From Parvibaculum sp. (GTDB lineage Bacteria > Pseudomonadota > Alphaproteobacteria > Parvibaculales > Parvibaculaceae), in assembly GCA_031291615.1 (NCBI GenBank), contig JARLIS010000031.1, forward strand, positions 87,769-151,768: a DNA stretch of 64,000 nt, written 5' to 3'. The notes below the pieces were generated by a model that worked only from the letters and a program-made list of their open reading frames with translations, made no database searches and had not been told where the DNA came from. Below, piece by piece: positions 34,855-43,053 of the stretch. Position 1 is the stretch's first letter. The number at the start of each line of letters is the position of its first letter. A program made the translations under genes and the position numbers.

Positions 34855-36723
34855 ATGTGCGGCATAGCCGGATGGGTATTACCCATGCGCAACGCATTAG
34901 GCGAAGACGATCTGGTCCGCATGACCGATTCAATTCGTCACCGTGGCCCGGATGGAGAAGGGCAAGATCTCTTCAATCTCGGTGAGTGGCAATTCGCGCT
35001 CGGGCATCGTCGGCTTGCTATCATTGACCCTGTGGGAAGCCGTCAACCCATGTCGTCGGCAGACGGACGCTATTCGATCACCTTCAATGGCGAGATTTAC
35101 AATTACCGCGCGCTGCGCGCGGAGCTTGCCGAACTGGGTTGGCAATTTCGAACACAGGGCGACACCGAGGTTCTTCTCACGGCTTATGCGCAATGGGGAG
35201 CGGAGGCCGTTTCAAAACTCGACGGCATGTTCGCTTTCGCGATATTCGATGCCCTGAAGGGATCGATCTTTCTTGCAAGGGACGCGTTCGGCGAAAAGCC
35301 GCTGTTCATTACCGAGTACCGGGGCGGCGTTGTCTTCGCCTCCGAAATAAAGGCGCTGCTGCAATTGCCGGGAATGGTCACGCCGCTCGATAGCGAAGGA
35401 CTGGCGCTGCATGAGATTTATCGCTACACGCCCGGGCCGCGGACGCTTTTCAGCGGTATCCGCAAATTGCAGTCGGGAACTTCCGGGTTCATAGAAAACG
35501 GCGCTCTGAGCGTATCGACCTATTTTCGCACTCCGGATGCGAGCCCTCAACCGCAGCGAAATTTGACGGACGATGATGCCATCGGCGAATTTGGCTCATT
35601 GCTCTCGGCTGCCGTGCGGACACGGATGATGTCCGATGTGCCTTTCGGAGCATTTCTCTCGGGCGGAATAGACAGCTCCACGATCGTCGCGCTCATGCAG
35701 CGCGAAAGCGGAACTCCGATCAAGACGTTCTCGGTCGGATTCACGGATGTCTCGAACGATGAGCTTCCTTATGCAGATATGGTGGCGAAGGCCGTCGGTA
35801 CCGATCATCATCCTGTTCGCATTTCCGCCTCGGACATTATCGACGATCTGCCGAAGATCACGATGTTCCGCGAAGCGCCCATTTCGGAAACGGCCGATAT
35901 CGCCATCTTCCGCATGAGTATCGTGGCGAAACAGCATGTCAGCATGGTGCTGAGTGGCGAGGGCGCCGACGAGATCCTGGGCGGCTATCCAAAGCATTCT
36001 GCCGAGCGATATGTAAATCTCTATCAGTCCGTCATGCCCGGTGGCGCGCATCGGGTCTTTGAAGGTGCGCTCGATCGTCTGCCTTTTGCTTTCTCCCGGC
36101 TTCGCATCGCGTTCAGCGCGATGGGCGAGCGCGACGAAGACGAACGCATGGCAAACTGGTTCGGCGCATTTTCGGCCGAGGAGCGCAAGCGTCTGTTCGG
36201 AAACAGCATGGCGGCGCCGGCCGGACTCGCAGCTACTTCCGGCGTATCGGCGCTTCGTCGCGCGCTGGTCTTCGATCAGGAAGTCTGGTTGCCCGACAAT
36301 CTGCTTGAGCGCGGAGACCGGATGACGATGGCCGCGTCGGTCGAATCCCGCGTTCCCTTTCTCAGCGTTTCTCTTGTTCAGTTTCTCTCCGAACTCGACG
36401 ACCGCATGCGCATTCGCGGATTGACCTCGAAATGGATATTGCGCCAGGTCGCGAAGAGTCTGGTTCCGGATCGGATCATCAAGCGCCCGAAAGTCGCCTT
36501 CAAGATCCCGGTTTCCGAATGGTTCAAGACCTCCCTGCGAAACATGCTCGGGGACCGTCTGCTCGGTCCCAACTCGCATATTTCGATGCTGGTTTCCCGG
36601 AAGGAAATCGAGCGTGTACTGGTCGATCATTGGTCGGGAAAGCGCGACTACGGCAAGCTCATCTGGTGGCTGCTGACGCTTGAAATATTTCTGTCCGAGT
36701 ATAACTTCACCGATTTTGTGTGA
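34855..36723 (+). CDS. asnB: Asparagine synthase (glutamine-hydrolysing), polysaccharide-locus type
   Basis: The 622-residue protein begins MCGIAGWV with the processed Cys2 of class II glutamine amidotransferases. It has RHRGPDGEG and the glutamine-binding region FNGEIYNYRALRAEL, then the synthase domain with the PPi loop FLSGGIDSSTIVALM (about residue 266) and VLSGEGADEILGGYPKH. It resembles the AsnB-like enzymes of capsule and O-antigen loci (such as WbpS), which may amidate uronic acids, as much as the housekeeping enzyme. It lies alone between a glycosyltransferase and a dehydratase, with a strong GGAGGA site at 34845-34850. Confidence 0.9.
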   Translation: MCGIAGWVLPMRNALGEDDLVRMTDSIRHRGPDGEGQDLFNLGEWQFALGHRRLAIIDPVGSRQPMSSADGRYSITFNGEIYNYRALRAELAELGWQFRTQGDTEVLLTAYAQWGAEAVSKLDGMFAFAIFDALKGSIFLARDAFGEKPLFITEYRGGVVFASEIKALLQLPGMVTPLDSEGLALHEIYRYTPGPRTLFSGIRKLQSGTSGFIENGALSVSTYFRTPDASPQPQRNLTDDDAIGEFGSLLSAAVRTRMMSDVPFGAFLSGGIDSSTIVALMQRESGTPIKTFSVGFTDVSNDELPYADMVAKAVGTDHHPVRISASDIIDDLPKITMFREAPISETADIAIFRMSIVAKQHVSMVLSGEGADEILGGYPKHSAERYVNLYQSVMPGGAHRVFEGALDRLPFAFSRLRIAFSAMGERDEDERMANWFGAFSAEERKRLFGNSMAAPAGLAATSGVSALRRALVFDQEVWLPDNLLERGDRMTMAASVESRVPFLSVSLVQFLSELDDRMRIRGLTSKWILRQVAKSLVPDRIIKRPKVAFKIPVSEWFKTSLRNMLGDRLLGPNSHISMLVSRKEIERVLVDHWSGKRDYGKLIWWLLTLEIFLSEYNFTDFV

Positions 36724-36904
36724 CCGCTAAAAATCCTTATACGGATATATATCGAGGGGCGGCGCGGAGATCGCCGCGACGGCGGGCGGCCTGAATCTCC
36801 GGAAGAGCGCCGACTTGTTCGGCCGGGGGTGTTTTGCGCGGCGGGCGACGATCCGCGCCATGCCTATTTACAATTGTGTATTTTGTGGGAATTGTGCTTA
36901 AAAT

Positions 36905-36927
36905 CCGCCCGCCCGGAAGGCGGGCGG
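36905..36927. repeat. Perfect GC-rich hairpin before the second gmd-like gene
   Basis: CCGCCCGCC and GGCGGGCGG pair over nine bases with a five-base loop (CGGAA). It lies 21 bases upstream of the likely TTG start at 36948 and about 180 bases after asnB. On the minus strand it is followed by ATTTTAA, so it resembles a weak terminator for leftward transcription; on the plus strand no T-run follows. It may act as an attenuator or insulating structure. Confidence 0.45.
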
Positions 36928-36947
36928 CCGCACACCGGAACTATTCA

Positions 36948-38036
36948 TTGTCTGTTTTCCCGCTTCGAGATCAACCCCGCTCACCCGTCGCACTTATAAC
37001 GGGCATCACCGGGCAGGACGGGGGCTATCTTGCCGAGTTGCTTCTCGAGCGAGGCTATGTCGTGCATGGGATGGCGCGCGACGTTTCGCGGCTCGAGCGC
37101 GAGCGTTTTGCGGGCGTGGCCGATATCAACCACCGTTTGATCCTGCATAGCTGCGACATGACCGATGGCGACCAGGTGCATCGGCTCGTCAGGGAAGTGA
37201 CGCCGGACGAGGTGTACAATCTCGCCGCCCAAACCCATATCCAGACGAGCTTCGACGATCCGGCCTACACGGCCGACGTCAATGCGACCGGGCCCATGCG
37301 GCTTCTCAACGCGATCATCAAGCTCGATCCGGAGCGCCGGACGCGCTTCTATCAAGCCTCCAGCTCGGAGATGTTCGGCGATGCGCGCGGTCGCGTGCAG
37401 AACGAGGAGACGCCGCTCCATCCGCTCAATCCCTACGCCGTATCCAAGCATGCCGCCTTCGAGGCGACGGTAAATTTCCGAGAGGCCTATGGCCTGCACG
37501 CCTCGAACGGCATTCTCTTCAATCACGAAAGCCCCTATCGCAATCCGAGTTTCGTCACGCGCAAGATTTCCCTCGCGGTTGCCGCTTGGCATGTCGGGGA
37601 GGGCGCCTGCCTCAAACTCGGCAATCTCGATACGCGGCGCGATTGGGGGCATGCGGCCGACTATGTTCACGGCATGTGGCTCATGCTTCAGCAGCCGCAG
37701 CCCGGCGACTATGTGCTGGCGACGGGCGAGAACCATTCGGTGCGCGAATTTGTGGAACTCGCATTTAAACAAGTTGGACGGAATATAGTCTGGCGCGGCG
37801 CCGGTCTCGAAGAGACGGGCATCGATGCACAAAGCGGCGACAGCCTGGTTGCCGTCGATCCGAAGTTCTTCCGGCCGACCGAGCTGAGTGGCACTCTCGG
37901 CGACGCGACGAGGGCGCGCAGCGTGCTCGGCTGGAAGACGCGCGTGAGCTTCCCATCGCTCGTCAACGAAATGGTCGAGGCGGATATTCTTCGCCTGGAG
38001 AGTGGCCGTCTTATCCAGTCGACTGCCAGCGACTGA
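36948..38036 (+). CDS. Second GDP-mannose 4,6-dehydratase-like enzyme
   Basis: This enzyme of about 362 residues is in the Gmd family: [55 protein letters not shown] and YAVSKHAAFEATVNFREAYG (Y-x3-K). It lacks the R-R-S-S-x-F-N loop of ordinary Gmd; the same place reads HGMARDVSRLERERF. That suggests a different sugar, for example a GDP-heptose 4,6-dehydratase (DmhA) or a GDP-rhamnose pathway enzyme. The start is uncertain: I choose TTG at 36948 because the fold begins about 12 residues later; the open frame extends to 36834 with no ATG or clear ribosome binding site. Confidence 0.85.
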   Translation: MSVFPLRDQPRSPVALITGITGQDGGYLAELLLERGYVVHGMARDVSRLERERFAGVADINHRLILHSCDMTDGDQVHRLVREVTPDEVYNLAAQTHIQTSFDDPAYTADVNATGPMRLLNAIIKLDPERRTRFYQASSSEMFGDARGRVQNEETPLHPLNPYAVSKHAAFEATVNFREAYGLHASNGILFNHESPYRNPSFVTRKISLAVAAWHVGEGACLKLGNLDTRRDWGHAADYVHGMWLMLQQPQPGDYVLATGENHSVREFVELAFKQVGRNIVWRGAGLEETGIDAQSGDSLVAVDPKFFRPTELSGTLGDATRARSVLGWKTRVSFPSLVNEMVEADILRLESGRLIQSTASD

Positions 38037-38342
38037 CAATCCGGTCGATAGCCGGCTACTGCCCATAGAAATAATCGGTGTGTGACTACAAGTAATGGAC
38101 GACAATCCAATACTTGTCGTTGCGGTTCTGCCGGGGCAATATTTTTCAGCCGACATGATTGTATGCGCGAACGGCGGGAAGCGTCCGCTCGCCACTCGGA
38201 GGGCGCGCTTCGCCGGCTTGGTGGGTCCGGCTGCGATTTAACCAATTCGTGATTTGGAGCGTGCGGCGACGGAGAGCCAGTTTATAGTTCTAGCGCATTG
38301 CCTGGTGTCAGGGGCTGATCCGGAAGCGTGAAAGAGGGAGCG
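38037..38342. other. Intergenic region with one weak small frame
   Basis: This 306-base gap separates the dehydratase from the initiating transferase. An ATG at 38095 opens 48 codons ending at 38241 on the plus strand, with no ribosome binding site and no family resemblance. Part of the promoter for the transferase should be here. I see no terminator. Confidence 0.45.
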
Positions 38343-39887
38343 ATGCAAAATCCGGGGGGTGGAATTCAAGGCGGGGAGAATGGCGCGGCCGAGTCGGGCT
38401 CCGTTGCATCGCCCGACCATGCGCCCTCCGCGCATCTTCCCGGTGCGGAAGAACATTCCCGGTCGCGTGCCGATGGATTTGTGCATGGCGGACGGCCGGG
38501 CCAACCCTCGAAACGCGTGATATCGGACACGGTCGCCGTTATCGATTTTTGCATTGTCGCCTTGATGTCGATCGTCGCCGAATGGGCTTATCTCGCCGCC
38601 TATCTCGACGCAAATTACAGCTACGAACCCTATATCGTGGCCGGCGCCTTGGGCGGGCTTGTTATTGTGTCGGCGCTTCGCAATCAGGGCGCCTATTCGT
38701 TCGAGCGGCTTGTTACTTTCCGGGGGCAGAGCCGCCGGATTCTGCTCGCGCTCGCAATGGCCGTTCTCGTTCTTCTGAGCGTCGGCTACATGCTCAAGCA
38801 ATCCGCCTTCTACTCTCGCGGCTGGATGATCACCTGGTTCGCGCTGGCCTTCGCCTCGCTGTTTGTGAATCATTATCTGGCGTCGCGCATATTGCGCCGC
38901 TGGTCTTCATTCGGCCTCTTTGCCCGCAACATTGCGATTTACGGCAGCGGCGAGGTTGCCGCAAAGTTGATCGAGCATCTCAGTCTCAATGCCGAGCTCA
39001 CCCGCATTCACGGCGTTTTCGACGATCTGCTGCGCGGCATGACCCCGCGCGTCGTCGTCGCCGGCGGTTTGTCCGATCTGATCCGCGTCGGCCAGTCGAC
39101 CCGTCTCGACGAGGTGCTGATCGCGCTGCCACTTTCGGAGGAGGGCAGGATCGCATCTCTCCTGACCAATCTGTCCGTGCTGCCGATCGATATCCGGCTT
39201 TGTCCGGATATTGCGGCCTTCGAACTGCGGCCGGTCGGCGTGGTGAATTATGACGGCGTCGCCGTGCTTGAGCTTGCCCGCCGCCCGCTCGACGATTGGG
39301 GGCCGATCGTGAAGGCGGTCGAGGACCGCGCGCTGGCGAGTCTCATGTTGCTTGTCGCATTGCCTCTGATGCTCATCGTGTCGCTTGCGATCAAGCTCGA
39401 CAGCAAGGGGCCGGTCTTCTTTCGCCAGCGGCGGCACGGGTTCAATCATCATGTGATCTCGGTCTGGAAGTTCCGGACCATGCGCGTCAGCGAAGACGGC
39501 ATTCATGTTCCGCAGGCGACGCGGGATGATCCAAGGGTCACGCGCGTTGGGCGGTTATTGAGACGCACAAGCATTGACGAGCTGCCGCAGCTCTTCAATG
39601 TCATTCGCGGAGACATGTCGCTGGTGGGACCGCGCCCCCATGCCATCGCGCATAATGAACATTATTCCGCCCTGCTGGAGCGCTATGCGAGCCGGCACAA
39701 GGTGAAGCCCGGCATTACCGGCTGGGCGCAGGTCAACGGCTATCGCGGCGAAACGGATACGCCCGAGAAGATGCGCAAGCGCGTCGAGCACGATCTTTAC
39801 TACATCGAAAACTGGTCGTTGTGGCTCGATGTGAAGATATTGCTGCTCACCCCGGTCTTCGGTCTTTTCGGCAGGAACGCATTCTAG
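38343..39887 (+). CDS. Undecaprenyl-phosphate sugar-1-phosphate transferase (WcaJ/WbaP type)
   Basis: This protein of about 514 residues has an unusual 55-residue Gly/Ala/His-rich polar head, four membrane helices (about 60-165), a CoA_binding_3-like Rossmann stretch (FARNIAIYGSGEVAAKLIEH) and a C-terminal bacterial sugar transferase domain. The domain shows FFRQRRHGFNHHVISVWKFR, RTSIDELPQLFNVIRGDMSL, VGPRPHA and KPGITGWAQVNGYRGET. It starts the repeat unit by placing glucose- or galactose-1-phosphate on undecaprenyl phosphate. The ATG at 38343 follows AGAGGGAGC; a GTG 15 bases earlier is also in frame. It probably starts synthesis for the whole locus. Confidence 0.93.
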   Translation: MQNPGGGIQGGENGAAESGSVASPDHAPSAHLPGAEEHSRSRADGFVHGGRPGQPSKRVISDTVAVIDFCIVALMSIVAEWAYLAAYLDANYSYEPYIVAGALGGLVIVSALRNQGAYSFERLVTFRGQSRRILLALAMAVLVLLSVGYMLKQSAFYSRGWMITWFALAFASLFVNHYLASRILRRWSSFGLFARNIAIYGSGEVAAKLIEHLSLNAELTRIHGVFDDLLRGMTPRVVVAGGLSDLIRVGQSTRLDEVLIALPLSEEGRIASLLTNLSVLPIDIRLCPDIAAFELRPVGVVNYDGVAVLELARRPLDDWGPIVKAVEDRALASLMLLVALPLMLIVSLAIKLDSKGPVFFRQRRHGFNHHVISVWKFRTMRVSEDGIHVPQATRDDPRVTRVGRLLRRTSIDELPQLFNVIRGDMSLVGPRPHAIAHNEHYSALLERYASRHKVKPGITGWAQVNGYRGETDTPEKMRKRVEHDLYYIENWSLWLDVKILLLTPVFGLFGRNAF

Positions 39888-39979
39888 TTCGCCCTTCCGC
39901 GATCTCAGGCGGGATTGCGTTAATAATCCGCATAGCTCTGTGCCCTATTCTTTCCGATCATACGCGGGTGGGGCGAAGC

Positions 39980-40477
39980 ATGATGACCTTCATGGACGGC
40001 AATCTGGTCAATGCGCGGGACAGCTGGTCCGGTGTTCCCGGCCCTGCCTCAGCCGACGAAATCGAACATCCCGAACTCCGGCGTCTTTATTCGATCTGGG
40101 AAGAAAAGAGAGGCGGGCGCCGCTTTCCCGCCCAACGCGACATCGGGCCTCGCGATCTCGCCTTCATGCTGTCCCGCATCGCCCTTGTCGAAATCCGGCG
40201 CGACCCGCTCCATTTCTTCTGGCGCGTCGTCGGCGGCTGGTGGCGGGATCAGTTCGGCGTCGAGGGCACCGGCATGCGGGTCGATGAATGGCCGTCGCCC
40301 ACTCAGCGCGCGATGCTGCTGCAATCCTATCGGGCCGTCACCGTCAGCGAGTCGCCGTGCCGGCATGTCCGCAACCAGTCGGCCGACGGCAAGCTCCTCA
40401 GATACGAGGCGCTCCTGCTGCCGCTCGGCGAAGACGACGCCATGAAGATGTTTCTGGTCGGCGTCGGCGCGGGCTGA
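39980..40477 (+). CDS. PAS_5-family protein (DUF-type PAS domain)
   Basis: The 165-residue protein matches the alphaproteobacterial PAS_5 pattern: LRRLYSIWEEKRGGRRFPAQ, then DIGPRDLAFMLSRIALVEIR, HFFWRVVGGWWRDQFGVEGT, GMRVDEW and a closing LLPLGEDDAMKMFLVGV. These single-domain proteins have no output domain and their ligand is unknown. Some lie beside polysaccharide or developmental genes. I choose the ATG at 39980 behind GGGTGGGGCGAAG; the frame is open upstream into the transferase gene's end without sense. It is 92 bases after the initiating transferase and convergent with ugd. Confidence 0.8.
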   Translation: MMTFMDGNLVNARDSWSGVPGPASADEIEHPELRRLYSIWEEKRGGRRFPAQRDIGPRDLAFMLSRIALVEIRRDPLHFFWRVVGGWWRDQFGVEGTGMRVDEWPSPTQRAMLLQSYRAVTVSESPCRHVRNQSADGKLLRYEALLLPLGEDDAMKMFLVGVGAG

Positions 40478-40488
40478 GCTGCGTCCTG

Positions 40489-41814
40489 TTATCGCTTGCG
40501 CGGCGAGGCAACCTCGCGCCCGACCGAGTGATAGGTGAAGCCGGCATCCGCCATTTCGGCGGGTGCGTAGACGTTGCGCAGATCAATAACGAGCGGCGCC
40601 TTCAACAGGCTCCTGATGCGGTCGAAATCGAGAACGCGGAACTCGTTCCATTCGGTCAGGATCAGCAGCGCGTCGGCGCCCGGCATGACGCCGTAGGCAT
40701 CCTTCGCCCATTCGATGCCGGAGAGATATTTGCGCGCTTCCTCCATGCCTTCGGGATCGTAGGCGCGGATTTTTGCGCCGGCTTCCTGAAGCAGCGGCAC
40801 GATGTCGAGGCTCGGCGCGTCGCGCATGTCGTCGGTGTTCGGCTTGAAGGTCACGCCGAGTACGCCGAGGGTCTTGCCCTTGAGGTCGCCGCCGCAGGCC
40901 GCAATGATCTTCTTCGCCATGCGGCGCTTGCGTTCGGTGTTGGCTTCCATCACGGCCTCGACGATCAGCGTCGGGCTGCCGACTTTCCGCGCCGTGCCGG
41001 TCAAGGCCAGCGTGTCCTTCGGAAAACAGGAGCCGCCGAAGCCCGCACCCGCCTGGAGAAATTTCGATCCGATGCGGCTGTCGAGGCCGATGCCGCGCGA
41101 CACGTCCTGCACATCGGCGCCGACGCGTTCGCAAATGTCGGCGATCTCGTTGATGAAGGTGACCTTGGTGGCGAGGAAGGCGTTGGCCGCATATTTGGTG
41201 AGTTCGGCCGTCGCCCGGCTCGTATAGATCATCGGCGTTTCATGCATGGTGAGCGGGCGGTAGAGCGCCTGCATCACCGCGCGGGGGCGTTCGGCATCGG
41301 CGCCGATGACGACGCGATCGGGCTTCATGAAGTCGTCAAGCGCGGAGCCTTCGCGCAGGAATTCCGGGTTCGAGGCGACGTCGAAATCGGCCTTGGGGTT
41401 TTCCTTGCGGATGATCGCCTCAACCTCGTCGCCGGTGCCGACCGGCACGGTCGATTTGTCGACGACGACGGTGTAGCCCGTCAGGTGGCGGGCGAGTTCA
41501 CGGGCGACCGCGTAGACGGCGGAAAGGTCGGCGCTGCCGTCGGTTTCCTTGGTCGGCGTTCCCACCGCGATGAAGACCGCGTCGCGGCCCGGAATGGCGT
41601 CCGCATAGGAGGTGGTGAAGCTCAGGCGCTTTGCCCGCACATTGTGCTGGACCATGTCCTCAAGGCCCGGCTCGAAGATCGGAATCTCGCCCTTTTTCAG
41701 CCGCTCGACTTTTTTTGCGTCGTTGTCGAGGCAGATGACCTCATGGCCCAGATCCGCAAAACAGGTGCCGGTCACGAGGCCCACATAGCCCGTTCCGATC
41801 ATCGTGACTTTCAT
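40489..41814 (-). CDS. ugd: UDP-glucose 6-dehydrogenase
   Basis: The 441-residue enzyme has the Rossmann start MKVTMIGTGYVGLVTGTCFA and VICLDNDAKKVERLKKGEIP. FLREGSALDDFMKPDRVVIG follows, then the active-site segment GAGFGGSCFPKDTLAL (Cys near residue 261) and VTFKPNTDDMRDAPSLDIVP. It oxidises UDP-glucose to UDP-glucuronate with two NAD. galU follows its 5' side with 30 bases between, so the two are likely one minus-strand unit. The product would feed a uronic-acid-containing polymer. Confidence 0.96.
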   Translation of the reverse strand: MKVTMIGTGYVGLVTGTCFADLGHEVICLDNDAKKVERLKKGEIPIFEPGLEDMVQHNVRAKRLSFTTSYADAIPGRDAVFIAVGTPTKETDGSADLSAVYAVARELARHLTGYTVVVDKSTVPVGTGDEVEAIIRKENPKADFDVASNPEFLREGSALDDFMKPDRVVIGADAERPRAVMQALYRPLTMHETPMIYTSRATAELTKYAANAFLATKVTFINEIADICERVGADVQDVSRGIGLDSRIGSKFLQAGAGFGGSCFPKDTLALTGTARKVGSPTLIVEAVMEANTERKRRMAKKIIAACGGDLKGKTLGVLGVTFKPNTDDMRDAPSLDIVPLLQEAGAKIRAYDPEGMEEARKYLSGIEWAKDAYGVMPGADALLILTEWNEFRVLDFDRIRSLLKAPLVIDLRNVYAPAEMADAGFTYHSVGREVASPRKR

Positions 41815-41844
41815 GTCGAGCCTCTATGTCAGGGAGCGCCGGCT

Positions 41845-42735
41845 TCAGCGGCCGAGGATCTTGTCGAGAACGGGTTTGAACTTCGGCGCAATGTCCGGGC
41901 GGTCGAGTGCATAGACGACGTTGGCGGCCAGATAGCCGATCTTGTCGCCGCAGTCGTAGGTCGTGCCCGCGAAGCGATAGGAGAAGAAGTCCTGCTCGGC
42001 CAGCAGCGCGATCATGCTGTCCGTCAGCTGGATTTCGCCGCCCGCGCCCGGCTTCTGCGTCGCGAGCTTCTGGAATATTTCGGGCTGAAGGATGTAGCGG
42101 CCGGAGATGATCAGGTTCGAGGGCGCTTCCTCGATCTTCGGCTTTTCGACCATGCCGGTGATCTTGTGCGTTGCCGCGTTGAATTCCTGTCCGAGCGCGA
42201 CGATGCCGTAGCGGTTGACATGCTCGTGCGGTACTTCCTCCACGGCGACGACGTTGCCGCCATGCTTTTCATAAATGTCGATCATCTGGGCGAAGCAGCC
42301 GGGCTTGGCATGGATCAGCATGTCGGGCAGCGCCAGCGCGAAAGGTTCGTCGCCGACGATGTCACGGGCGCACCAGACGGCGTGGCCGAGGCCCAGTGGC
42401 TCCTGCTGACGGACGAAGCTTGCCGTGCCCGCGACGGGGCGGCTCGTTTTCAGCATCTCGAATTCGGCCGTCTTGCCGCGCGCCTTCAGCGTCGCCTCAA
42501 GCTCATAGGCGATGTCGAAATGATCCTCGATGGCCCCCTTGCCGCGTCCGGTCACGAAAACGAAATGCTCGATGCCGGCCTCGATCGCTTCCTCGACCGC
42601 GTACTGGATGACGGGCTTGTCGACGACGGTCAGCATCTCCTTGGGGATCGTCTTCGTCGCGGGCAGGAAGCGCGTGCCGAGACCCGCCACCGGAAAAACA
42701 ACCTTGCGCACCTTCTTGGAGGCCTGCGGAGCCAT
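41845..42735 (-). CDS. galU: UTP-glucose-1-phosphate uridylyltransferase
   Basis: The 296-residue protein has VRKVVFPVAGLGTRFLPATK then TIPKEMLTVVDKPVIQYAVE, the GalU signature, EPLGLGHAVWCARDIVGDEP, and FALALPDMLI. It makes UDP-glucose, the substrate of Ugd and probably the donor for repeat-unit initiation and for galactose metabolism (galT at 45977). I choose the ATG at 42735 (MAPQASKKVRKV); the longer in-frame extension to 42813 is Arg/Glu-rich and unlike the family. Confidence 0.95.
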   Translation of the reverse strand: MAPQASKKVRKVVFPVAGLGTRFLPATKTIPKEMLTVVDKPVIQYAVEEAIEAGIEHFVFVTGRGKGAIEDHFDIAYELEATLKARGKTAEFEMLKTSRPVAGTASFVRQQEPLGLGHAVWCARDIVGDEPFALALPDMLIHAKPGCFAQMIDIYEKHGGNVVAVEEVPHEHVNRYGIVALGQEFNAATHKITGMVEKPKIEEAPSNLIISGRYILQPEIFQKLATQKPGAGGEIQLTDSMIALLAEQDFFSYRFAGTTYDCGDKIGYLAANVVYALDRPDIAPKFKPVLDKILGR

Positions 42736-43053
42736 GCTGTCCCTTTCGCGTTCCGTTTCGCCGCTTGCGGGCCCCTCTTGCGCCCGGTCTCCGGCCGGCG
42801 CTCTGTGTCGCATGAATGGCCGCTCCCTCGCAAGGAAATGGGGGCATCCGCCTTGCCGCGCCTGGCCCGCCCTGCCGAATTGAAATGAAGGGTTCGGTCA
42901 GGGCCCCGGCTATCGTTCCGGCTCAGAAATAGTATAGTCCTTGCCCATTAACCGCTCCGCCCGAAAGGGGCGGGGGCTGCATGCAATGAAACCCGGACGT
43001 GATAATCTGCCGTCCGACCGGCCTTTCGGGGTCGTGGGCCGAACTGGGGGCTT
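42736..43053. other. Divergent promoter region between galU and manC
   Basis: This 318-base gap lies between divergent genes. The left two thirds are GC-rich and without structure. Around 42925-42945 an AT-richer stretch with TATAGT on the plus strand could hold the manC promoter; no good -35 hexamer was found at the right distance. No small gene is supported. Confidence 0.4.

Noticed and set aside
36834..36947. Upstream extension of the second gmd-like gene to TTG 36834
   Set aside because: The extra 38 residues are basic and unrelated to the family and include the hairpin region. A start near 36948 is preferred.
38095..38241. Small plus-strand frame of 48 codons before the initiating transferase
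   Set aside because: No ribosome binding site, no similarity, and Arg-rich C-terminal half. Kept only as a remark under the intergenic entry.
40288..42888. Open frame of 866 codons on the plus strand opposite ugd and galU
   Set aside because: Same reasoning: both minus-strand genes show complete active-site motifs, and the antisense translation has no recognisable domain.
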